Below, piece by piece: positions 57,074-64,000 of a stretch of 64,000 nt of DNA. Positions within the stretch are counted from its first letter, which is position 1. Each line of letters starts with the position of its first letter. The notes below the pieces were generated by a model. It made no database searches. It was given only the letters and a program-made list of their open reading frames with translations, and was not told the origin of the DNA. The translations under genes were made by a program, and so were the position numbers. The stretch comes from Pseudobacillus lumedeiriae (GTDB lineage Bacteria > Bacillota > Bacilli > Bacillales > Domibacillaceae): positions 1 through 64,000 of the forward strand of contig NZ_JAUIYO010000002.1 of NCBI RefSeq assembly GCF_044891285.1. Direction: 5' to 3'.

Positions 57074-58243
57074 TTGAGTGAAAATTATTCTTTCCAAACG
57101 AAATTATTGCATAACCGTCATAAATTTGATGAAGGAACGGGGGCGGTTAGCGTACCTATTCAACACGCTTCTACTTTTCATCAAACTGATTTTGATACAT
57201 TTGGAAGTTACGACTATAGCCGTTCGGGAAATCCGACGAGACAAGCGTTGGAAGAGGCGATTGCCGAACTGGAAGGCGGTACAAGAGGATTTGCCTTTTC
57301 TTCAGGGATGGCTGCGATCTCAACTGCTTTTCTTTTACTCTCTAAAGGGGATCACGTATTAATCACAGAAGACGTATATGGCGGCACATATCGGATGGTA
57401 ACAACCGTATTGAATCGATTTGGCATTGAACATACGTTTGTGGATATGACGAATTTGCATGAAGTCGCTTTGAACATAAAAGAAAACACGAAGTTAATTT
57501 ATATTGAAACACCGTCTAATCCGTTGTTAAAAGTGACAGATATTCAAGGGATTGTGAAGCTGGCAAAAGCAAATAACTGTTTAACCTTTGTAGATAATAC
57601 GTTCTTAACACCCGCTCTTCAGCGTCCGCTTGAGCTAGGTGTCGACGTTGTTCTTCACAGTGCAACGAAGTTTTTATCAGGTCACAGTGATGTGCTCGCA
57701 GGACTTGCAGTGACAAAAGATGAAGAACTTGGTCAGCGCTTATATGCTTTGCAAAATTCATTCGGTGCTGTGCTTGGTGTTCAAGATGCGTGGCTCGTGC
57801 TGAGAGGGCTGAAAACACTTCATGTCCGCTTGGAGCAGTCTTCCAAATCGGCGCAAATCATTGCTGATTTTTTACAGAAGCATGAGCTTGTAGAAAAAGT
57901 ATACTATCCTGGCTTATCTGATCACGATGGTCACGTGCTGCAATCGTATCAAGCATCGGGATACGGAGCGGTTCTGTCCTTTGAATTAAAAAATGAAGAA
58001 GCTGTGCGGCAGTTTGTTAATGGAGTGAAAATTCCCGTGTTTGCTGTCAGCCTTGGGGCGGTGGAATCGATCCTGTCTTATCCAGCGAAAATGTCTCACG
58101 CGGCTATGCCGAGAGAGGAAAGATATAAAAGAGGGATTACCGACGGGTTATTGAGATTATCGGTCGGACTTGAATCGGCAGAAGATTTAATTTCCGATTT
58201 TAATGAGGCATTACAGGCTATAAAACCACTTGTTGCCACATAA
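57074..58243 (+). CDS. metC: Cystathionine beta-lyase
   Basis: A 389-residue PLP enzyme cleaving cystathionine to homocysteine, pyruvate and ammonia. Y-S-R-S-G-N-P-T, Y-G-G-T-Y-R (with the tyrosine stacking on PLP) and S-A-T-K-F-L-S-G-H-S-D-V are seen. The start is TTG 57074, six bases after AAGGAGTG; the GTG at 57065 overlaps that ribosome binding site and is less likely. It is five bases downstream of the metI stop. Transcribed with metI under the SAM riboswitch; a terminator follows. Confidence 0.93.
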   Translation: MSENYSFQTKLLHNRHKFDEGTGAVSVPIQHASTFHQTDFDTFGSYDYSRSGNPTRQALEEAIAELEGGTRGFAFSSGMAAISTAFLLLSKGDHVLITEDVYGGTYRMVTTVLNRFGIEHTFVDMTNLHEVALNIKENTKLIYIETPSNPLLKVTDIQGIVKLAKANNCLTFVDNTFLTPALQRPLELGVDVVLHSATKFLSGHSDVLAGLAVTKDEELGQRLYALQNSFGAVLGVQDAWLVLRGLKTLHVRLEQSSKSAQIIADFLQKHELVEKVYYPGLSDHDGHVLQSYQASGYGAVLSFELKNEEAVRQFVNGVKIPVFAVSLGAVESILSYPAKMSHAAMPREERYKRGITDGLLRLSVGLESAEDLISDFNEALQAIKPLVAT

Positions 58244-58250
58244 GTAAAAA

Positions 58251-58296
58251 AGGCTGTCCTTTATCCGTTTTCATTAACGAAGGACAGCCTCATTTT
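58251..58296 (+). terminator. Terminator of metIC
   Basis: AGGCTGTCCTT / AAGGACAGCCT stem with an 18-nt loop, followed by CATTTTATT. Confidence 0.8.
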
Positions 58297-58322
58297 ATTA
58301 AACGTAAAGCCATATTTACTGA

Positions 58323-58583
58323 TTAGTGAGCGCGGTCGCGTCGCATGCTTCTTAAGACAAAGCTGACGATAAATACCAGGATAAGCGAACCAATCAAGGC
58401 AGGGATAATAGCGATACCGCCAATATCAGGTCCCCAGTCTCCAAACAGTGCACCGCCGATCCAAGCCCCGATAATTCCAGCAATAATGTTACCGATGATA
58501 CCGCCTGGAAGGTCCCTTCCTAAAATAAGCCCCGCCAGCCAGCCGATAATCCCACCGACAATTAAAAACATAATAAAGCCCAT
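58323..58583 (-). CDS. GlsB/YeaQ/YmgE family stress-response membrane protein
   Basis: An 86-residue membrane protein with three helices, transglycosylase-associated family. G-W-L-A-G-L-I-L-G-R-D-L-P-G-G-I-I-G-N-I and I-I-G-A-W-I-G-G-A-L-F-G are the family's glycine-rich repeats. AAGGAGG precedes the ATG. A sigma-B-type promoter lies 45-70 bp upstream, in line with stress induction of relatives such as B. subtilis YwzA. The molecular role is unknown. Confidence 0.88.
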   Translation of the reverse strand: MGFIMFLIVGGIIGWLAGLILGRDLPGGIIGNIIAGIIGAWIGGALFGDWGPDIGGIAIIPALIGSLILVFIVSFVLRSMRRDRAH

Positions 58584-58628
58584 TTTTTTTCCTCCTTGCT
58601 GTTGTAATCTGTCGTGCTTGGTTTATTT

Positions 58629-58653
58629 ATTCCCGAATCCATTCATATAAAAC
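58629..58653 (-). promoter_or_regulatory. Candidate sigma-B promoter
   Basis: On the minus strand GTTTTA is followed after 13 bases by GGGAAT, close to the sigma-B consensus GTTTAA-N13/15-GGGTAT, and 45 bp before the GlsB-like gene start. Confidence 0.6.
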
Positions 58654-58848
58654 ATAAAAAGTCAATAAAGCTTTAAAAATGTTTTACCAATAATGGTTTG
58701 AATATGAAAAGGAAGCAAATGGACGAGCGTTTTTCTTGTCTCTGCATATTTCTTTTTCGCGTGTACAAGTGTATAGTTTATAATGAATTTATTCGACAAA
58801 ATCAAGTGTTTGATGAGCATATCTTATGTAAGTTAAGGGTGATTACGC

Positions 58849-59091
58849 ATGAAGATTAGAAAAACGTATTTGAATGAGGAAGAAGTAAAAGTATTCATTT
58901 ATGAAAATAAAAAGGAAGAAACGGTCGTTGTCGCTGTTCCTTCCGCAGAATGGTCCATTTCTTTCACTTATGAAGAAGCAGGAGAAGCATTGATAGAGCG
59001 GTTGGCGGATTCATTAGCTGGCACGAATTTGGATGCACAAAGCGCGTCTGAAATGAGCCAGCGAATTTATCAATGGACACATGAAATGTAA
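58849..59091 (+). CDS. yueH: YueH-like protein
   Basis: An 80-residue soluble protein starting MKIRKTYLNE and ending R-I-Y-Q-W-T-H-E-M. The blocks V-F-I-Y-E-N-K-K-E-E and V-A-V-P-S-A-E-W-S-I-S-F-T-Y-E-E resemble my recollection of B. subtilis YueH (~82 residues); that match is from memory. The role is unknown. A TTATAAT-like promoter element lies ~70 bp upstream. It is separated from prfC by 87 bp with no clear terminator. Confidence 0.6.
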   Translation: MKIRKTYLNEEEVKVFIYENKKEETVVVAVPSAEWSISFTYEEAGEALIERLADSLAGTNLDAQSASEMSQRIYQWTHEM

Positions 59092-59178
59092 CGGGCGAGA
59101 GATAGCTTTGTCGCTATATTTTTTGTCGGAAGATGAACAATAAGAACAGATTTTATTTTTGAAAGGGTTGGCGGTTAT

Positions 59179-60762
59179 ATGGTTTCATTAAAGGAAGAAG
59201 TTCTGTCTAGAAGAACATTTGCGATTATCTCTCACCCGGATGCGGGAAAAACAACAATGACTGAAAAACTGTTATTGTTCGGGGGAGCGATCCGCGATGC
59301 AGGGACAGTAAAAGGGAAGAAAACAGGGAAATTCGCGACATCTGATTGGATGGAAATTGAGAAGCAGCGGGGCATCTCTGTCACGTCTTCGGTGATGCAA
59401 TTCTATTACGAAGGCTGTCACGTGAATATTCTTGATACACCAGGGCATGAAGATTTCAGTGAAGATACGTACCGGACGTTAATGGCGGTCGACAGTGCTG
59501 TGATGATTGTTGACGCGGCCAAAGGGATCGAAGCACAGACGAAAAAGTTATTTAAAGTATGTAAAATGAGAGGAATTCCTATTTTTACGTTTATTAATAA
59601 ATTAGACCGCCAAGCAAAACCGCCGTTGGAACTGCTGGCAGAGCTTGAAGAAGTACTTGGAATTGAATCCTACCCGATGAATTGGCCGATCGGTATGGGA
59701 AAAGAGTTTTTCGGTATCTATGACCGCTTTAATAAGCGGATTGAACAATTTCGGACGGCTAGCGAAGAGAACCGGTTTCTTCCATTAAATGAGGAGGGAG
59801 AACTGGCTGTCGATCATGAAATTAAAAAATCTTCTTTATATGATCAAATGCTGGAAGAGGTGATGCTGCTTGAGGAAGCGGGAAATGATTTTTCCGAAGA
59901 AAGAATCGCATCTGGAGAATTGACACCGGTGTTTTTTGGAAGTGCGCTGACAAACTTTGGTGTCCAAACCTTTTTAGAAACTTATTTGCAGTTTGCTCCT
60001 CCTCCTCAAGCACGCCAGTCTGATCAAGGAGCGGTAGACCCTGCTAGTGAACAATTTTCAGGTTTTATCTTTAAAATCCAGGCGAATATGAATCCTGCTC
60101 ATCGTGACCGCATCGCCTTTTTCCGCATTTGTTCTGGAAAATTTGAGCGGGGAATGAGTGTAACGTTAGCGAGAACAGGAAAGTCGTTGAAATTATCACA
60201 GTCAACACAGTTTTTGGCCGATGACCGCAGTACAGTAAATGAAGCTGTGAGCGGTGACATTATTGGTTTATATGATACAGGGAATTATCAAATTGGTGAT
60301 ACGCTTGTGGGCAGCAAGCCGCTGTTTCAATATGAGAAACTGCCGCAGTTTGCTCCGGAGCTGTTTGTTAAAGTAAGTGCCAAAAATGTGATGAAGCAAA
60401 AAAGCTTCCACAAAGGGATTGAACAGCTCGTTCAAGAAGGAGCTATTCAATTGTATAAAACACTTCATACGGAGAATTATATTCTTGGAGCGGTCGGACA
60501 GCTGCAGTTTGAAGTATTTGAGCATCGAATGAGAGGCGAATACAATTCCGAAGTGGTGATGGAACCAATGGGCTCCAAAATTGCCCGCTGGATTGAAAAC
60601 GAGGAAGCAGTGAAAGAAAGCCTTTCTAACTCAAGAAGCCTGCTAGTAAAAGACCGTCAAGGGAAGCTCGTCTTTTTATTTGAGAATGAATTTGCGCTTC
60701 GCTGGTTCCAAGATAAAAATGAGCAAATTAAGCTCTATCATCCGATGGACGAAGAGCATTAA
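59179..60762 (+). CDS. prfC: Peptide chain release factor 3
   Basis: A 527-residue translational GTPase that recycles RF1/RF2 from the ribosome. G1 is S-H-P-D-A-G-K-T-T, G3 is D-T-P-G-H-E-D-F and G4 is N-K-L-D. The R-G-I-S-V-T-S-S-V-M-Q-F switch-1 form is specific to RF3 rather than EF-G, and the length is standard (~528). GAAAGGGTTGG precedes the ATG. As far as I recall, B. subtilis lacks prfC, so its presence here marks a difference between lineages. Single gene with a downstream terminator. Confidence 0.95.
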   Translation: MVSLKEEVLSRRTFAIISHPDAGKTTMTEKLLLFGGAIRDAGTVKGKKTGKFATSDWMEIEKQRGISVTSSVMQFYYEGCHVNILDTPGHEDFSEDTYRTLMAVDSAVMIVDAAKGIEAQTKKLFKVCKMRGIPIFTFINKLDRQAKPPLELLAELEEVLGIESYPMNWPIGMGKEFFGIYDRFNKRIEQFRTASEENRFLPLNEEGELAVDHEIKKSSLYDQMLEEVMLLEEAGNDFSEERIASGELTPVFFGSALTNFGVQTFLETYLQFAPPPQARQSDQGAVDPASEQFSGFIFKIQANMNPAHRDRIAFFRICSGKFERGMSVTLARTGKSLKLSQSTQFLADDRSTVNEAVSGDIIGLYDTGNYQIGDTLVGSKPLFQYEKLPQFAPELFVKVSAKNVMKQKSFHKGIEQLVQEGAIQLYKTLHTENYILGAVGQLQFEVFEHRMRGEYNSEVVMEPMGSKIARWIENEEAVKESLSNSRSLLVKDRQGKLVFLFENEFALRWFQDKNEQIKLYHPMDEEH

Positions 60763-60837
60763 TTCCTGACTTTATCATTCATCTACAAGGTGGAGAAATT
60801 TGCTTTCTTAATAGGATGATTTCACATAACCTATACG

Positions 60838-60873
60838 AAAAAACCAGTTTGCCGACGGCAGCTGGTTTTTTTC
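60838..60873 (+). terminator. Terminator after prfC
   Basis: AAAAACCAGTTTGCC / GGCAGCTGGTTTTT followed by TTC. The remaining stretch to 61152 holds only the nhaC promoter; no further gene was found. Confidence 0.85.
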
Positions 60874-61052
60874 ATTCGTTGTATGGAGAATAATAAATTA
60901 TGAAGGGGTGTATCGCTAATGGTGAATGAATTCGTCTATTCCCTATCTCATCAAAACCTTTGTAATAAAAGAAATAACAGCTTTTCTTAAGGATCGGCTG
61001 GCGGCAAATAAAGATAGGTGAATTTGTTGATAAAATTTTTCTGAAAAAGCAA

Positions 61053-61081
61053 TTGACAGTTCGATTCATGTCAATGATAAT
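61053..61081 (+). promoter_or_regulatory. Sigma-A promoter of nhaC
   Basis: TTGACA and GATAAT are separated by 17 bp, about 70 bp before the gene. Confidence 0.7.
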
Positions 61082-61152
61082 GAATGTTGATACTTCAATG
61101 CATAAAAGCGTTCAAGTGAAAGAGTAATAGACAACATTTGAGGTGGACTTTC

Positions 61153-62529
61153 ATGTTTAAAATTGAACCGAAAATAAGGCCTTCTTTGCCGGCTGCATTC
61201 ACGTTGACAGCCATGATTGTGGTACTGATCAGTTTTTCAATTATCAAATTGAAGTCGGTTCCGCATATTCCCATTTTGCTTTCTATCTTTTTGCTGCTCG
61301 CATTTGGAGCTGTTCAAAAGCTTTCATTCAAAAAAATGGAAGAAGGGATGCTCGAAGGGGCGAAAAGCGGGATGGGGGCTGTTTTTATCTTTTTTCTCAT
61401 CGGTGTGCTTATTAGCAGCTGGATGATGTCGGGTACGATTCCGACGATGATTTATACAGCGTTTAGTTTTGTGACGCCGCACTTTTTTTACAGTATTGTT
61501 TTTATCGTTACGGCGATCATTGGTCTTGGCATAGGCAGTTCCTTGACGACAGTGGCGACAATAGGGGTAGCCTTCATCGGTGTAAGCGGGGTAGTGGATG
61601 CTTCCGTTGCGATCACAGCTGGAGCGATCGTATCAGGTGCTTTTTTTGGCGATAAAATGTCACCGTTATCTGATACGACGAACTTAGCCGCATCGATTGT
61701 TGGAGTTGATTTATTTACCCACATTCGCAATATGGGGTGGACCACCATTCCAGCCTTTTTGATCACGCTTATCTTATTTGCTTTTATTTCCCCGAAAGTA
61801 GGACAGACGCAATTTCCGAAAGTAGAAGCAATTAAAGAGGCATTACATGAAATGGATTTAATTCATTGGTATGCATGGCTTCCTCTTGTTTTGCTTTTTC
61901 TGTTATCGATAAAGAAGGTATCACCGATTATTACACTTGCTCTTAGTTCTATTTTCGGTGTATTGTTATCCTTTTTGCATTCAGATCGGTCACTGGCTGA
62001 CGTATGGGGCATTTTATTTTCAGGCTTTACGTCTAAAACAGGCAATGCCGATGTCGATGCTTTACTGACAAGAGGCGGAATGGATAGTATGATGTTTACG
62101 ATTTCGCTCGTTTTGCTGTCGCTAAGTCTTGGCGGCCTGCTATTTTCTCTTGGTGTCATCCCGCGTTTATTTGAAGCAGTTGAGCATCGTTTGAAAAACG
62201 CAGGGAGCACAGTGGCAGCTGCAGCTGGATCAGCCATAGGCATTAACTTCATTATTGGAGAACAGTATCTCTCTATTTTATTAACAGGTGAGGCCTTTCA
62301 GCGGCAGTTTGAGAAAGTCGGTTTGGCAAAAAAGAATTTATCAAGAACATTAGAAGATGCTGGTACCGTTATTAATCCGCTTGTCCCTTGGGGAGTATGC
62401 GGTGTATTTATCACGAACATGCTTGGAGTGGCGACTGTTGACTATTTGCCATTCGCCTTCTTTTGTCTGTTGAGTCCTATACTCACTATTCTATATGGCA
62501 TGACTGGCTGGACATTAACGAAAAAATAA
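61153..62529 (+). CDS. nhaC: Na+/H+ antiporter NhaC
   Basis: A 458-residue membrane protein with about 11-12 helices, NhaC family, exchanging sodium (or malate/lactate-linked ions in relatives) for protons. The core G-A-F-F-G-D-K-M-S-P-L-S-D-T-T-N-L-A is the family hallmark, with a second conserved stretch G-T-V-I-N-P-L-V-P-W-G-V-C-G near the end. ATG 61153 follows TGAGGTGG; the upstream ATG at 61138 overlaps it. Monocistronic under a TTGACA/GATAAT promoter. Function fits alkaline-pH or sodium tolerance. Confidence 0.9.
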   Translation: MFKIEPKIRPSLPAAFTLTAMIVVLISFSIIKLKSVPHIPILLSIFLLLAFGAVQKLSFKKMEEGMLEGAKSGMGAVFIFFLIGVLISSWMMSGTIPTMIYTAFSFVTPHFFYSIVFIVTAIIGLGIGSSLTTVATIGVAFIGVSGVVDASVAITAGAIVSGAFFGDKMSPLSDTTNLAASIVGVDLFTHIRNMGWTTIPAFLITLILFAFISPKVGQTQFPKVEAIKEALHEMDLIHWYAWLPLVLLFLLSIKKVSPIITLALSSIFGVLLSFLHSDRSLADVWGILFSGFTSKTGNADVDALLTRGGMDSMMFTISLVLLSLSLGGLLFSLGVIPRLFEAVEHRLKNAGSTVAAAAGSAIGINFIIGEQYLSILLTGEAFQRQFEKVGLAKKNLSRTLEDAGTVINPLVPWGVCGVFITNMLGVATVDYLPFAFFCLLSPILTILYGMTGWTLTKK

Positions 62530-62540
62530 TAATTGTAGAA

Positions 62541-62569
62541 GGGAACGTTTATTCGTTCTCTTTTTTTTT
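62541..62569 (+). terminator. Terminator after nhaC
   Basis: GGGAACG / CGTTCTC with a 6-nt loop followed by nine T. The repeat copy 8 begins on the next base. Confidence 0.85.
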
Positions 62570-62646
62570 GGCTATGTTAATGACTAGTGTTGATGTTGAT
62601 GCTTTGTCGATTAGAGGAGAAATTAACAAGGGAATTTTAGATAGCC
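62570..62646 (+). repeat. Dispersed intergenic repeat, copy 8 (short form)
   Basis: GGCTATGTTAATGACTAGTG at the start; GCTTTGTCGATTAGAGGAGA in the middle; TTTTAGATAGCC at the end. It matches copy 2 (25711-25784) across most of its length and starts at the last base of the nhaC terminator. Confidence 0.8.
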
Positions 62647-62804
62647 TTTTTTATAGGATGATTATCTATAGGGTGTTCACTTATTTGTCTTAAAACAGTG
62701 CTTTGAATTCGCTGCTCAAAGTTGAATGTCGAATATTAGTACATTATAGTTAAATAGGTAAGCCATTACAAAAAGTGAATGAGGTGTATGAAAGGAGATT
62801 TATT

Positions 62805-64000
62805 TTGAGAATTAGCAACTTTTCTATTAAGAGGCCAGTATTTACAATTGTTGTTATGTTTCTGGTCATTATATTAGGTGCGGTTTCTCTTTTCAAAATT
62901 CCGCTTAAATTAATCCCTGATATTAACCCGCCTGTTGCGGTTGTTGTTACTTCTTATGAAGGGGCAAGTCCGATAGAGATTGTTGAAAAAGTGACAAAGC
63001 CTTTAGAAGAGAGCTTGTCCACTCTTCCTGGAATTAAAAATATTACTTCCACTACGAGAGAAGGATCCAACCTGATCTTAATGGAGTTTTCCTGGAGTAC
63101 GAACATTGAGGACATTCAGTCGGATGTGCTGCAGCGGATTGATCGGACACCTATTCCAAAAGAAGCGAGTAAACCGCAATTTATGAAATTTGATCCTTCT
63201 CAATTTCCGATTATTCAATTATCACTGCAGTCAGCCGGCAATGAAAAAGAATTGCAAAAACTGGCTGATCAATTGGAAAAAGACTTAATGACAGTAGAAG
63301 GAGTCGCTAATGTTAATGTTTCAGGTACTCTTGACGAGGAAATTGTTATTGAACTAGATGAGAAAAAGCTGGAGGAATACAACTTATCGCAATCTGATAT
63401 CGTACAGCTGATTCAGACTAATAACATTTCACTTCCTGGAAGTACAGTAGAGTCAAATGGAATGTCCTTAACGACAAGGATCATCAGCCAGCTGACAAGC
63501 ACTGAAGAAGTGAAGAATCTGGTGCTGACTGTGAATCCTCTTAGCGGAACCGAAATCACTATTGGCGACGTTGCATCGGTTGAATCAAAAAGAAAAACGG
63601 CTCGCAGTGTAACGAGAGCAAATGAACATCCAGCGGTTCTGCTAAGTGTATTACAGCAGGCAGATGCAAACACAGCGGAAGTATCTAAGGAGTTCAAAAA
63701 GCGGCTTGATGAATTACTGAAGGAAAAGCGATATAAGAGTGTCCGGGCAGATATTTTATTCGATCAAGGGGATTATATTCGCCTTGCTATTGGAAACATT
63801 GGCAGCTCGCTCGTGCTTGGCGGCGCTTTTGCCATGCTCGTTTTATTTGCTTTTTTGAGAAATGTTAGAAGCCCGCTCATCATTGGTGTGGCTATTCCTT
63901 ATTCAGTTATCGTTACGTTCGTATTAATGTACTTTGCGGACTTTAATTTAAATATTATGACGCTTGGTGCGCTTGCCTTAGGAATTGGTATGCTCGTTGA
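62805..64000 (+). CDS. RND family efflux transporter (AcrB/SwrC-like), 5' part
   Basis: An open frame that runs off the window: 398 full codons are seen of an expected ~1000. TTG 62805 follows AAAGGAG. One N-terminal helix (~11-30) leads into the porter domain, with L-I-P-D-I-N-P-P-V-A-V-V-V-T-S-Y-E-G-A-S-P and V-T-K-P-L-E-E typical of hydrophobe/amphiphile RND pumps. The helix group L-A-L-G-I-G-M-L-V appears at the edge. Gram-positive relatives such as SwrC (YerP) export surfactant or drugs. No membrane-fusion partner is seen upstream. The substrate is unknown. Confidence 0.9.
   Translation, partial: MRISNFSIKRPVFTIVVMFLVIILGAVSLFKIPLKLIPDINPPVAVVVTSYEGASPIEIVEKVTKPLEESLSTLPGIKNITSTTREGSNLILMEFSWSTNIEDIQSDVLQRIDRTPIPKEASKPQFMKFDPSQFPIIQLSLQSAGNEKELQKLADQLEKDLMTVEGVANVNVSGTLDEEIVIELDEKKLEEYNLSQSDIVQLIQTNNISLPGSTVESNGMSLTTRIISQLTSTEEVKNLVLTVNPLSGTEITIGDVASVESKRKTARSVTRANEHPAVLLSVLQQADANTAEVSKEFKKRLDELLKEKRYKSVRADILFDQGDYIRLAIGNIGSSLVLGGAFAMLVLFAFLRNVRSPLIIGVAIPYSVIVTFVLMYFADFNLNIMTLGALALGIGMLV

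Noticed and set aside
61076..61098. Fur box near the nhaC promoter (GATAATGAATGTTGATA)
   Set aside because: The match is driven by the -10 hexamer GATAAT and lacks the inverted third hexamer; weaker than the site at 17610.
1..64000. CRISPR arrays, prophage, insertion sequences, rRNA or tRNA genes
   Set aside because: No direct-repeat arrays, transposase, integrase or phage genes, and no complete cloverleaf or rRNA sequence were seen on either strand.

Overview
The window is ordinary chromosomal DNA from a low-GC, endospore-forming member of the Bacillaceae. The evidence is strong AGGAGG-type ribosome binding sites, frequent TTG/GTG starts, an SspL-type small acid-soluble spore protein, a gamma-SASP-like small protein, a CspB-like cold-shock protein, YtzC/YteA/YueH/YqjF/YuxK family proteins, a CsoR/CopZ/CopA copper locus, S-box and THI-box riboswitches, and Rho-independent terminators after most transcription units. 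No rRNA, tRNA, CRISPR array, prophage or insertion-sequence transposase was seen. The exact genus cannot be fixed from the sequence alone.

Layout. 1-6.5 kb: hpaF-type isomerase, a gamma-SASP-like gene, a Rieske oxygenase divergent from a purine (NCS2) permease, ytzC, sspL and a soluble chemoreceptor. 6.6-9.9 kb: copper homeostasis (csoR, copZ, copA) with three CsoR-type operators. 9.9-16.5 kb: small hypothetical genes, a DCC thiol protein, YqcI/YcgG, Cu/Zn superoxide dismutase, a cold-shock gene, a GIY-YIG protein and an NrnB-like DHH exonuclease. 16.5-25.7 kb: CzcD zinc exporter, an ArsR-like regulator, a polar amino-acid ABC transporter, a thioesterase, class 1A SpeD, and a Nudix/winged-helix protein next to pncB (NAD salvage). 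25.9-35.5 kb: methionine gamma-lyase, an MFS exporter, a diguanylate cyclase, PpiB, a FrnE-like oxidoreductase, a lysine-dehydrogenase-like enzyme, an NSAR/OSBS enolase and an Fe/Mn-SOD with an N-terminal extension.

35.7-44.2 kb is a thiamin salvage region with three TPP riboswitches. The first controls thiW, the second tenA-thiZ-thiX-thiY (degraded pyrimidine import and hydrolysis) and the third thiM-thiD-thiE. No de novo genes (thiC, thiG and so on) are present. 44.3-53 kb: an orphan multi-PAS sporulation-type histidine kinase, YqjF, a YteA zinc-finger protein with a small overlapping partner, malate synthase G with an IclR regulator, and malic enzyme. 53-58.3 kb: a sulfonate-type ABC transporter followed by a SAM-I riboswitch and metI-metC (sulfur and methionine supply). 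58.3-64 kb: a GlsB-like stress protein with a candidate sigma-B promoter, YueH, release factor 3, an NhaC antiporter and the start of an RND efflux pump that runs off the window.

The least explained signal is a family of at least eight intergenic repeats with GGCTWTGTTAA / TTAACAWAGCC ends. They range from about 60 to 165 bp, and one lies between a TPP riboswitch terminator and thiM. Two long bulged hairpins of about 80-95 nt (4028-4121 and 27092-27172) and a perfect 25-bp stem (31854-31911) also stand out.
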